The position numbers were made by a program, and so were the translations under genes. The notes under the pieces are model-generated. The model saw nothing but the letters and a program-made list of their open reading frames with translations, made no database searches and was not told the origin of the DNA. Positions 7,359-15,486 of a stretch of DNA of 64,000 nt are shown piece after piece. The DNA comes from DASTPP01 sp035762175 (GTDB taxonomy: Bacteria > Myxococcota_A > Polyangia > Polyangiales > Polyangiaceae), in the NCBI GenBank assembly GCA_035762175.1, contig DASTPP010000345.1, forward strand, positions 5,961-69,960, written 5' to 3'. The stretch's first letter is position 1. Each line of letters begins with the position of its first letter.

Positions 7359-8213
7359 ATGACCCTGCCGACCTACCGCCCCACCACCCCCACCACGCTC
7401 ATTCAACCCATCTCCCGCCACGAGGCCGCCGAGGCCTACGCCCGGGCCCGCCCTGACCTCGACGCCCTGCGCCCCGAGGAGGTCGGGCGCATCACCGCCA
7501 ACATCGCTGTCGTTCTCTCGATCGTGCTCGGCGCGCTGGTTCACCTCGAGGCGCTGATGCCCATCATCGCCACGCTGCCGCTGCTCGACCTCGCCACCCT
7601 GCGCAAGCTACGCGACTACGTCTACACCCTTTACTACGTCGATCTGATGGCCCTGCTCGCGGCCGAGGGCGCCGCCGACGTGCCCACCCTGCTGGCCGAA
7701 GCCACGCCCATGCGCGAGCGAATGCTCTCGGTCGCCGAGGGCATGGCCAAGTACGGCCTGGTCGACGCCGAGCGGGTGGCGGCGATTCGTAGCGGCCTCG
7801 GCCACCTCGACACCGCCCGCGATCTGGGCGCCCTCGCCGAGCTCTTCGGCGGCCTGCCCCCCGAGCACCAGGCCCGCCTGCCCGTGCCCGCCGCCGAAGT
7901 CGACCGCGCCGCCGAACTGAGCCTGCAACTGCTCGCCGCCCTCGGCCGCCGGCACGTCGGCTCGGACGGCGCGGGCCTGCCGACCCGCTACGACGACGAC
8001 AAGGCGCGGGCGTTTCGGCTGGTGGTGCGCACCTACGACCTGGGGCGTCGCGCGGTGTCGTACGTGCGCTGGCACGAAGGCGACGCCGACCTGCTCGTGC
8101 CGTCGCTCTTCTCGGGCAAGCGCCGCCGCAGCCCCGCGGCCGACGAGCCGGGCCCCGACGGCGCCCCGACCGCTCCGCCCGCGCCCGAGGGCGAGGGCGA
8201 CCCCGGCGTGTAG
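7359..8213 (+). CDS. Unrecognised helical protein, 284 residues
   Basis: I do not recognise the family. The ATG has AAGGAG 7 nt upstream. The product starts MTLPTYRPTTPTTL, then has a long helical region with a moderately hydrophobic stretch at about 45-75 (IAVVLSIVLGALVHLEALMPIIATL). This could be a single membrane-associated helix or a buried helix. The C-terminus is Pro/Gly/Glu-rich and probably disordered. No catalytic motif is visible. It stands alone downstream of two repeat arrays, like the protein at 2814-3620. Confidence 0.8.
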   Translation: MTLPTYRPTTPTTLIQPISRHEAAEAYARARPDLDALRPEEVGRITANIAVVLSIVLGALVHLEALMPIIATLPLLDLATLRKLRDYVYTLYYVDLMALLAAEGAADVPTLLAEATPMRERMLSVAEGMAKYGLVDAERVAAIRSGLGHLDTARDLGALAELFGGLPPEHQARLPVPAAEVDRAAELSLQLLAALGRRHVGSDGAGLPTRYDDDKARAFRLVVRTYDLGRRAVSYVRWHEGDADLLVPSLFSGKRRRSPAADEPGPDGAPTAPPAPEGEGDPGV

Positions 8214-8417
8214 CGGTCGCCCCTCGCCTCGGCGCCCCGCCCCGGCCGCCTCCACGACGCTCGGCCGCTCGCCCACCCTCGCCCTCTCCCCCCGAGAGAA
8301 GCGCCGAGGGTGAGGGCGCCCCCCCCAACGTCGCCGCGAGCCCCGGCCGAGGGCCCGCATGGCCCGCGCCTGGCTCGCCTTGACGGCTGCGTTGCCGATT
8401 CGTTATTACGTTTATTT
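8214..8417. other. Gap before the truncated lipoprotein gene
   Basis: Starts C-rich, with imperfect inverted words CACCCTCGCCCTC and GAGGGTGAGGGCG (about 8272-8320), which could form a weak hairpin after the upstream gene. It becomes AT-richer at 8395-8420. No gene is seen. Confidence 0.4.
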
Positions 8418-8948
8418 GTGACAAAGTTCGTAGCCGCCAAACGTCGCCTTGGTTGGTTCGCGGCAGCCCCCGCAGCGTGCAAGGGCGACGCCCCCGAGGG
8501 CGCCTCCACCGCCGGCTCGGGCGGCTCGGCAACGGGCGGCTCGGCGGACCTCGGCGGCGGGGGTTCGGGCGGGGCGAACCGTGCGGGCGGCTCGGCCGGC
8601 GCTGGGGGCATCGCGTGCGACGCACCCCTCGCCGCGTGCGGCGGCGCCTGCATCGACCTCCGCGCCGACCCGACCCATGGCGGCGCGTGCGGGCGTAGCT
8701 GTCTGGGCGCGGCCTGCGTCGCGGGGGCGCGCAGCCCCGAGGCGCTCACCTCGGTCGGCAAGGTCGCTCTGTACGCGCTCGCCGACGACGGTACCTACGT
8801 CTGCTGGGCCTCGCCCGCGTACAAGGCTGGCGCCCACTCCGCGATGCGCCGAGCGCCCAAGGCTTTGCTGGAAGGGGCCAGCGGAGAGGCGTTCCCCGGC
8901 ACCACCATCCAAACACATTCGCTCGCGTTCGCGGAAGGCAAGCTTTAA
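8418..8948 (+). pseudogene. 5' part of a Gly-rich Stig1-like lipoprotein gene
   Basis: From the GTG at 8418 the frame gives a basic N-terminus and AAPAAC (possible lipid attachment Cys). A Gly/Ser-rich linker follows, then the Cys cluster CGGACIDLRADP..GGACGRSCLGAACVAGA, and propeller-like ALADDGTYVCWASPAYKAG. It aligns well with residues ~20-210 of the intact paralogue at 15487-16941, in which the SLAFAGGKL segment continues into FWGDLG. Here SLAFAEGKL is followed at once by a stop and then by AT-richer sequence with a transposase remnant. The gene is therefore broken by an insertion or rearrangement, losing more than half of its length. Confidence 0.8.
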
Positions 8949-9026
8949 GAAATTTGCACAAATCACACCTCAGACACCATTCGACCCAAATCGCACAAAG
9001 CCCGAGTTTCCACACTACGCGCGACG

Positions 9027-9590
9027 ATGCCAACAAAGTTCAAGCATGACTGGGTAGCGCCGCGCGGGCGCGCCGTGAGGCTGCCGACCGCGCGCGTCAC
9101 CGCCGACCGCGCGCCCGTGCCCGCCGTCGTCGTCGTTCACGCGGCGAAGATGAAGGAGCCCTGGTGCTTGGCGACCTCGCTCGCCGAGCGCACGGCGCAG
9201 GACGTCATCGCCCTCTACGGGAAGAGATTTTCGATTGAAGAAACGTTTCGAGACGAGAAAGATATCCACTTCGGCTTGGGCCTGTCCGCGACGCACGTCG
9301 GCTCGTGCGACCGGCGCGACCGGCTGCTCTTGCTCGCGGCCATTGCCCATGCCCTGCTGACCTTGCTGGGCGCGGCCGCGGAGAAGGTCGGCTTGGATCG
9401 GGAGTTTCAAACCAGCCCCAAGCGCGGTCGAGCGCTCTCGCTCTTCGGTCAAGGCACCTTCTGGTACGGCGCCCTGCCGAACATGAAAGATGAGAAGGCG
9501 CTTCGGTTGATGACTGCCTTCGACGAGCGATGCGAGAACATGCCATCTTCCGCCAAATTTTCGGGATCCTATGAGGGGGTGACTCAGGGT
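9027..9590 (+). pseudogene. C-terminal remnant of an IS4-family transposase
   Basis: The frame carries MKEPWCLATSLAERTAQDVI followed by YGKRFSIEETFRDEK. That is an exact Y-(2)-R-(3)-E-(6)-K signature of IS4-type DDE transposases; the Glu is the third catalytic acidic residue. RRDRLLLLAAIAHALLTLLGAA and RALSLFGQGTFWYGALPN follow, again as in the C-terminus of the family. The first two catalytic Asp and the whole N-terminus are missing. The frame runs on into unrelated sequence after about 9590, where GTGACTCAGGGTCAT may mark the old insertion end. It cannot be active by itself. Confidence 0.85.
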
Positions 9591-9619
9591 CATGGCGGCA
9601 CGGCGGGGGTGGAGGGAGT

Positions 9620-9853
9620 TTGGCAAGACGTCTTCTGCGTCCGCCCGTGCCCTTTTTCAACCTGCCGGGAGAGCGCAACCTCGCGCAATTGCCCCGAGAA
9701 CTGCACCCTGTTCAAAATGGAAAAATCATTCAAATTCAAATGCCTTGCATGCGCAAGGCCGCTCACGGTGGGAAGCGAGCATGCGTCGCATTAAATCCAG
9801 GCAAATGTGCGCCCCCGATCGTCCGCGGGAGTTTTTATGTGGATATTTCTTGA
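9620..9853 (+). pseudogene. 5'-truncated gene overlapping the nuclease start
   Basis: This frame has a protein-like composition from about 9650 (FFNLPGERNLAQLPREL, GKIIQIQMPCMRKAAHGGKR, NPGKCAPPIVRGSFYVDIS) and a stop at 9851. It has no convincing start of its own: a TTG at 9620 lies next to the transposase remnant, so the real 5' part was probably lost to that insertion. Its last 17 nt overlap the start of the nuclease gene, as in a coupled operon. I do not recognise the family. It could be a secretion adaptor, an immunity protein or an unrelated neighbour. Confidence 0.45.
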
Positions 9854-11219
9854 GCCCTATTATCGCAGCGACAATTCCGTTGTGGAGGACGCTCAGTCTA
9901 CGTGGCAAGACCGGAGGCCGGATTCTTATCTCAATGGAAAGTATGTCCACGTGGGTGGTTGGAAATTTCGGAAGCTCGGCAAATTTGGAAAAATGAGTGG
10001 CGATACGTATACATGGAATCAGGCGCGCGACGAACTGAACCAAGATCGACAGACGCGGTCTTCTAAAATCATCGACCAGGCGGTTTCAATAGAGGATTGG
10101 CCACAGCCGCGACCGGTGAGCAATTTGACGCTCTACGGCCTCGTGGTCGCCCCGGCGATAGTCGTGATATACAACAAAGACAGATACAGCCAACAAAGCA
10201 CTAAAGGAGAAGCGGTCCAGGTACTCTTCGAATCCACTCCAATGGAGGGAGGCGACGGTGTCCGATGCATCAAGCATCTCGAGGGAGGGCCGCCTGCTGC
10301 CTTTGAGGTGAAAGGCCTTAAGCTGTACCCAAAATCCAGGAATCCCATCCATGGCAGAATTCTATACTACCTGGGAGAAGAACCAGAAAAGACGACGACG
10401 CGTGGCAGGAAGCTATTGGAGAAAGGAAAGACGAAGAGTCGAATTTACCGGGTCGAGTCCCATAATATCAAGGCCTGGGAGCCCGTCAGGAAGAGGCACC
10501 CCACTCAGGTCAAGCTCATGGGGAGCCCCGCTGCCAAAGCCGTCAGAGAAGCGGGCGTTTCCTTGTATCGTGAGAGAATGTGGCACTGGTGTCACCTCAT
10601 TGCGCACAGCATGGGGGATCACAACCGCCCTCAGGACCCAGACAACCTCGTAGCCGGCTCCGCCGCCTGCAATGGTGACATGGCGCTTCTGGAATCTGTA
10701 ATAAAGGTGCTAATCAAGGAAAAAAAAGTCATGAACGGGTTGTCTCTGCAAGTGACGGCGGACCTGGTCAAGGACACAGCTCACGTGGCTATGCAGATTA
10801 ACTACAAAGTCACAAACGACGAAAATGGTGCCTCGTCCGTCTTCTCTTTCGATGCACTTGACGTCAACAGGTCGCCCATTCATCTCGCGGATATTTATGC
10901 GGCCAAGCTGGCTGACGATCTCAAGCTGCCTTGTGACGAATCGCAGCGTGCCGATTTGATAAAGGAACTCACGGGCGAAAGGCACAGACGTATTCCTTCT
11001 CCTTTGCGCGACGACGGTGCCCCGATGCATTCTCCATTGCCGCTTGTCGATACCTGGTTCCCCCAGACTCATTCTTCACAGCCAAACACGCCTGTTAATA
11101 GCCCAACGACGTCTGCGCCTCTCCAAAGCTCATCAAAATCCGATCAGCGCGAACCACAGGTTGCCAAGGAGGGTTGGCGGATGTCAGTCAAAGTCAAAAA
11201 ATTTAAGTTTTTTGAGTGA
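9837..11219 (+). CDS. Putative His-Me finger (DNA/RNA non-specific type) nuclease, possibly a toxin
   Basis: A 460-residue protein in sequence visibly AT-richer than the rest of the window. The N-terminal half (MWIFLEPYYRSDN...) matches nothing I know. The middle carries WCHLIAHSMGDHNRPQDPDN followed by LVAGSAACNGDM. His253, Asn270 and Asn279 resemble the catalytic His and metal-binding Asn of His-Me finger endonucleases. The C-terminal ~75 residues are Ser/Pro-rich and end with a Lys/Phe-rich tail. No signal peptide or membrane span is seen. The ATG at 9837 is preferred because GGGAG lies 5 nt upstream; an ATG at 9807 is possible. Transposase debris and a truncated partner suggest horizontal transfer. 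Nuclease activity and a toxin role are inferences. Confidence 0.65.
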   Translation: MWIFLEPYYRSDNSVVEDAQSTWQDRRPDSYLNGKYVHVGGWKFRKLGKFGKMSGDTYTWNQARDELNQDRQTRSSKIIDQAVSIEDWPQPRPVSNLTLYGLVVAPAIVVIYNKDRYSQQSTKGEAVQVLFESTPMEGGDGVRCIKHLEGGPPAAFEVKGLKLYPKSRNPIHGRILYYLGEEPEKTTTRGRKLLEKGKTKSRIYRVESHNIKAWEPVRKRHPTQVKLMGSPAAKAVREAGVSLYRERMWHWCHLIAHSMGDHNRPQDPDNLVAGSAACNGDMALLESVIKVLIKEKKVMNGLSLQVTADLVKDTAHVAMQINYKVTNDENGASSVFSFDALDVNRSPIHLADIYAAKLADDLKLPCDESQRADLIKELTGERHRRIPSPLRDDGAPMHSPLPLVDTWFPQTHSSQPNTPVNSPTTSAPLQSSSKSDQREPQVAKEGWRMSVKVKKFKFFE

Positions 11220-11764
11220 CAGATGCTCGCTTCGTTGTTTACGACGGTGGGGTGACCCCAGGGCGAGCGCATCTTATGCCTCGGCAATTCCTGCCTTCAG
11301 CACCTTCTCCAGGTGCTCCTCGTTCCACCCCAGGGCGGGCGCATCAAAAGGTGTGTAATTTCCAGCCCGTAGCCTGCTTCGGCTCGCCTGCGCCCTTGAA
11401 GTGCTTCCCCGAGAGAGACGCGGGGCGGCGCCGCGGCCGCGCTGAGATCGTGCGTGCGGATGAGGACACTGGCAACGGAGCCTCGGAACGCAAGTGCCTG
11501 GACTTGCCTGCTCTTTGGTGCGCCCGCCCTGCCTGATGGGGTAGTCGCCTGGGGCGAGCCTGCTGGGCGATCACCCGCCGGGACAGGGTAGACCGAAGAG
11601 GTACCGTGAGAGGCCCGCTGCCCGCTTGGCAGACAGAACCGAGCGCTGAGCGGAGGGGTCGATTTTTTTCTCCCGCCCCTCTCCGACGTTGTCCGCTCGC
11701 CGGGCCGGCATTGGGCCGCGTGCGGTCGCTGGCAGCAGCGCTGCCCCGAGCTACACACCGCCCC
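11220..11764. other. Gap with decayed minus-strand coding traces
   Basis: No intact gene. On the minus strand a frame ending at 11274 reads GNYTPFDAPALGWNEEHLEKV then LKAGIAEA. It looks like the C-terminus of a real protein but loses sense upstream of about 11360. The neighbouring frame carries KHFKGAGEPKQATGWKL just before it, so a one-base frameshift in a dead gene is possible. The repeat CCCCAGGGCGAGCGCATC / CCCCAGGGCGGGCGCATC occurs at about 11256 and 11329, duplicated with 73-bp spacing. Otherwise nothing recognisable. Confidence 0.4.
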
Positions 11765-12131
11765 TCACCGCGCTACCCGATAGACCACGCCGTCGCCCGC
11801 GCTGGTGGGCACGACTTGCGTGATGTCGACCGTCCCCGCGTCGGCGAAGTAGACGTACTGGTCATCAACCAGCACGTACGCCGCCCCGAAAGGGTTGCCC
11901 TCGTAGCTCTCCGCCTTGGCCTCGACCTCGCCCAACAGCAGCGGCTCGCCATCGTCGGGGCCCTTGCGCCAGGCCTTGAGCCGCCCCGCCTGCGCCGTCA
12001 GCACGTACAGGGCTGCCTCGCCCGCGGCCCCGCCCGCGCCGGCCGCCCCGCCGATGCCGCCCGCCCCGCCCGCGCCGGCCGCCCCACCGGCCCCGCTCGC
12101 GACCACCACGGCGAAGCCCTCGACGGTGCCG
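11765..12131 (-). pseudogene. 3' part of a second Gly-rich lipoprotein copy
   Basis: The minus strand encodes RGTVEGFAVVVASGAGGAAG, a Gly/Ala linker, AALYVLTAQAGRLKAWRKGPD and VYFADAGTVDITQVVPTSAG ending DGVVYRVAR. This aligns throughout with the last ~120 residues of the intact protein at 15487-16941. Similarity stops at about 12131, directly before the stop of the alkyl sulfatase gene, so the 5' three quarters are missing. DNA of the Gly/Ala linker is almost identical to the intact copy, pointing to recent duplication or conversion. An internal ATG at 12109 exists, but a functional product is unlikely. Confidence 0.8.
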
Positions 12132-12148
12132 CGGCGCCGGCGACGCGG

Positions 12149-14284
12149 TTAGCACCCTCGAGGGAGCTTCCCGACCATCCGGAACCGGCGCTCGAGCACT
12201 GCCTCCTCGAGGCTCGTAGCCGCCGCCGCGTCGGCCCCCTTGGGCGCTTTGCCGATCCACGCCCCCTCGGGATCGGGTCGCGGTGTGACGATCGGGAACT
12301 CCGGATCGCCCTCGTCGATCATGGCGAAGAACCGAATCAGCACCTTCGGGTCGCCGTCGATCGTGACGAGCCCCGGTGTCTGGAGGACGTCCTTCAAGCT
12401 GAGCTCGCCGGCGATGAGCGCGTCGAGTGTCCTTCGCGCGAGCGTGATGCTGACCTGGACACCGGAGATGGGGGTGGCGGACAGCACGTGCGTCGTGGTC
12501 ATGGCGCCGTTGCTGACTTCGGCCAGCATGCGCTCGGGGTCCGCGCCATGCTCGGGCACGATCACCCACAGCGTCCGGCTCGGGTTCCGACTCGCCTGCG
12601 GGCCATTGAGCCGCGCCGCGATCGCGTCGAAGATCATCTCGAGCGTCATCGCGCTCACCATGCTCGGATCGGACGACGCGGCCTCGGGCGTCGGGATCCC
12701 GATGCGCAGCTCCCGCGCGCCCATGAGGTAGAAGTTCCGCCACGGCCCGGACTCGGCTTGATAACCGAGTTGTTCCAGCACATCGGCCTGGAACGCCTTG
12801 GCCTCTTCGTTATCGGGCTCCGTGAAGAGGAGCTTGTTCATGAGCTCGGCCGCCCAACGGTACTCCCCCCGTTCCGCGGCTCGCCGCGCCGCGCTCAGGA
12901 CCACGGTCGGTCCGCCCATGAGCTTCACGTATTTCGGACTGCTCTCGCGCGGCGGTAGCGCGTGGAGGTTGGAGGGGTTTCCATCGAACCACCCCATGTA
13001 GCGATCGTATACCCCCTTGACGTTGTGGCTGACCGTTCCATAGTACCCGCGGCAGGACCATTCCCGGTCCAAGGCCTCGGGCATCTTGAAGACCTCGGCG
13101 ATCTCGACGCCGGTATAGCCCAGGTTGAGCATCCGCAGCGTCTGATCGTTGAGGTAGCGGTACATGTCCCGCTGGTGCCGCAAGAACGTGGCCACCTCGT
13201 TCTTCTCTTTGCTCCCTTCTTCGTTCCACTTCGTGTTCCAGACCGGCCAGTGGTGTGAAGCGAAGAGGACTTCGGCGGCATCGCCGTAGCGCTGGAGCGT
13301 CTCGTTCATGTACTTCGACCAGAGCAGAGCGTCGCGCACCCGCGCGCCGCGCAGCGTCTGGATGTTGTGCATGGTGTGCGTCGCGTTCTCCGCGGTGCAG
13401 AAGGCCTTGAACTGCGGGAAGTAGAAGTCGAACTCCGCGGGAGCCTCGGCGCCCGGGGTCATGTGGAACTCGATCTCGACCCCATCGACCCGGTGCCGCT
13501 TGTCCGAGTCGATGATCTCGTTGGGCCTCACGATCGACACCCTGCCGATCGACTGCCCCTTGCCGAGGCCGCCGTCCACCTGGCCCCTGATCCCTTTATG
13601 CAGGTAGGGGCCGTACATATATTGGGCACGGCGGGTCATGGCGACGCCCGCGTAGACGTTCTCGCTGACGGCGTGCTCGAGGAAGCCCTGGGGTGCGATG
13701 ACCTCCACGGACCGAGCCTCCACCTGAGCTTCGCTGATGACGCCGAGGACACCGCCGAAATGGTCGACGTGGCTGTGCGTGAAGATGACGGCCTTCACCA
13801 CGGCGTCGCGGCAGTCGAAGTGCTCCTTGAACAGCCGAAGGCCGTCGGCGGCGCACTCCACGGAGATCAGCGGGTCGATGACGATCAGCCCCTCGTTCCC
13901 GCGGATGATGGTCATGTTCGACATGTCGAACGCCCGGATCTGATACACGCGGCCCGGGATCACCTCGTACAACCCATTGGCCAGGTTGATCTTGGCCTGC
14001 CGCCAGAGGCTCGGGTTCACCTCGAAAGGCGCGTCCGGATCGCCATCCAGAAATTCCTTGTAGGGCTGCAGGTCCCACACCGGCCTCGCGTCGTCGCCCC
14101 CGGACATGATCCTGAGGGGATTCCATGTCTCGAGGAACCCGCGCTCCCTCGCTTCACGATACTTCTCCGCTTCGGACGGGAGCTCGAATGGAAGATGCTC
14201 TTTTACCCTTTGGTTCGCCTCCGTGGTGTAGCGAGATGCAGGCTTCGGGCTCAGATCGATGTCTTTGTCTCTGGTGATCGACAT
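12149..14284 (-). CDS. SdsA-type alkyl sulfatase (metallo-beta-lactamase fold)
   Basis: Hydrolyses primary alkyl sulfates such as SDS to alcohol and sulfate. The 711-residue protein has the zinc motif THSHVDHFGG (His170, His172, Asp174, His175), FCTAENATHTMHN and LFASHHWPVW segments, then the dimerisation domain and a C-terminal SCP2-like domain (about 560-675). Length and order fit SdsA1/YjcS, but I see no N-terminal signal peptide; SdsA1 is secreted, so this form may be cytoplasmic. Base composition is lower in GC than the flanks and codon use is less extreme, suggesting transfer. The last ~40 residues run up to the junction with the broken lipoprotein gene. Confidence 0.9.
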   Translation of the reverse strand: MSITRDKDIDLSPKPASRYTTEANQRVKEHLPFELPSEAEKYREARERGFLETWNPLRIMSGGDDARPVWDLQPYKEFLDGDPDAPFEVNPSLWRQAKINLANGLYEVIPGRVYQIRAFDMSNMTIIRGNEGLIVIDPLISVECAADGLRLFKEHFDCRDAVVKAVIFTHSHVDHFGGVLGVISEAQVEARSVEVIAPQGFLEHAVSENVYAGVAMTRRAQYMYGPYLHKGIRGQVDGGLGKGQSIGRVSIVRPNEIIDSDKRHRVDGVEIEFHMTPGAEAPAEFDFYFPQFKAFCTAENATHTMHNIQTLRGARVRDALLWSKYMNETLQRYGDAAEVLFASHHWPVWNTKWNEEGSKEKNEVATFLRHQRDMYRYLNDQTLRMLNLGYTGVEIAEVFKMPEALDREWSCRGYYGTVSHNVKGVYDRYMGWFDGNPSNLHALPPRESSPKYVKLMGGPTVVLSAARRAAERGEYRWAAELMNKLLFTEPDNEEAKAFQADVLEQLGYQAESGPWRNFYLMGARELRIGIPTPEAASSDPSMVSAMTLEMIFDAIAARLNGPQASRNPSRTLWVIVPEHGADPERMLAEVSNGAMTTTHVLSATPISGVQVSITLARRTLDALIAGELSLKDVLQTPGLVTIDGDPKVLIRFFAMIDEGDPEFPIVTPRPDPEGAWIGKAPKGADAAAATSLEEAVLERRFRMVGKLPRGC

Positions 14285-15105
14285 GGGTGCGCCTCGATCT
14301 TGTAGGTTTCGCTCTAGTCACGAGCGGGTCCAAGTAGTGAACTGTCGCACTGCCGCACTGCCGCGCTGCCTCTCTTCCGAGCGCTGCGCCGAAGGTAACC
14401 GTTTAACCAATCAACCCCCCCAAATCCCGCTGGGTTTCATGGCCTAGAGGCAATTGTTGCCCATGTGGGCTTCTTGTTGGCAAAATGTGGACTACGGTAG
14501 CTTTGTCGCTGGCCAGATTTGGCTGCGTGATTGGCCGAGCGGGTACCGCCGAAGTACGATCTCATTTTTCGAACCGACTGTGCGGTGATAATCGATAAAA
14601 GATAGGGAGCTCGGCGTTCGGCGGCCGTTTCCAGTTTCAACGGAAGGCGCGGGGCGCCGTGCCCGGGGCAATGCCAGCGAGCCGGGCCGAGGCGCGCCGG
14701 CGCCCGGCCGACCCCCGCTTGGATTCCCTGTGCGCCGTACCTGACCGCCCTCTCGACCGTGCTCGCGCTTTGCTCGGTCGGCCAGGCGGGGCTCAACCTG
14801 CTCGCCCAAGGGCAGCCGGCGCCCTGGGGCGTGCTCGCCGCCACCTGCCTGGCCGACTGGTATACGGCACGCCGACGACGTCGCGCCGGAGCGCTCCCGA
14901 CGGCTCTGGGCGATTGACCCTTCCGGGGTATCAACGGCCCACGCGAAGTGCCAGCGAAAAACTTCCTACGACACTACAATGGCAAGGTGCGAGCTCGTGC
15001 CAGGTTCTGCCCCCGAAGCCGCGCGGCAGCGCCCATGCCACCCGCGCCCATCAGCGGCACTCCGCCCGCCCCCGCGGCGCTCGCCTCGGGGCAGCGTGCG
15101 TCCTG
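14285..15105. other. Upstream region of the sulfatase gene, with a membrane-protein trace
   Basis: AT-richer sequence at 14300-14640 probably holds the sulfatase promoter (minus strand). On the plus strand one frame at about 14711-14917 reads WIPCAPYLTALSTVLALCSV then GQAGLNLLAQGQPAPWGVLA and ends ADWYTARRRRRAGALPTALGD. That looks like one or two membrane helices and a basic tail, but it has no start and no recognisable family, so it may be a gene remnant. Nothing else is seen. Confidence 0.35.
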
Positions 15106-15386
15106 ATCCACGCGGCGGGTGACCTTGCGCGGCCCCGGACTGGAAGTCCGGGGCACGGGGTGACCCGCTCGAACGGACCGCAAAGCCCGGCCCTCGCTGG
15201 GGCCGGGCTCGCGCGCCGCGAGCCGCTCGCGCGCGCTCGCCCGGGGGCCGACGCCCGCGGGAGCCCGGCCCCAGCGAGGGCCGGGCTTGGCGCGCCGGAT
15301 CGGGTCGAGGCCGCGCGGCACGAAGGGGTTACCCCGTGCCCCGGACTTCCAGTCCGGGGCCGCGCAAGGTCATCCGCCGCCTGGAT
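15106..15386. repeat. Palindromic MITE-like element, complete copy
   Basis: A 281-bp near-perfect inverted repeat. The ends match over about 36 bp with two mismatches (left GGCGGGTGACCTTGCGCGG, right reverse complement GGCGGATGACCTTGCGCGG). Each end contains its own hairpin GCCCCGGACT/AGTCCGGGGC (15132-15154 and 15338-15360). Inside, AAGCCCGGCCCTCGCTGGGG is again mirrored on the other side, leaving a ~40-nt centre. It carries no gene. Related copies are at 62156, 63646, 50757 (one end only) and, diverged, 4300. It lies about 100 bp after the lipoprotein gene. Confidence 0.85.
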
Positions 15387-15486
15387 GAGGCTTGGCGGAA
15401 GCCCACCGGGTCGTTGACGTGGCCGCCAGCGCAGCCCGCCCAGACGCCGCCTGCCAGGAGCGCCAGGCCCCCCCAGTGCGAGCCTT

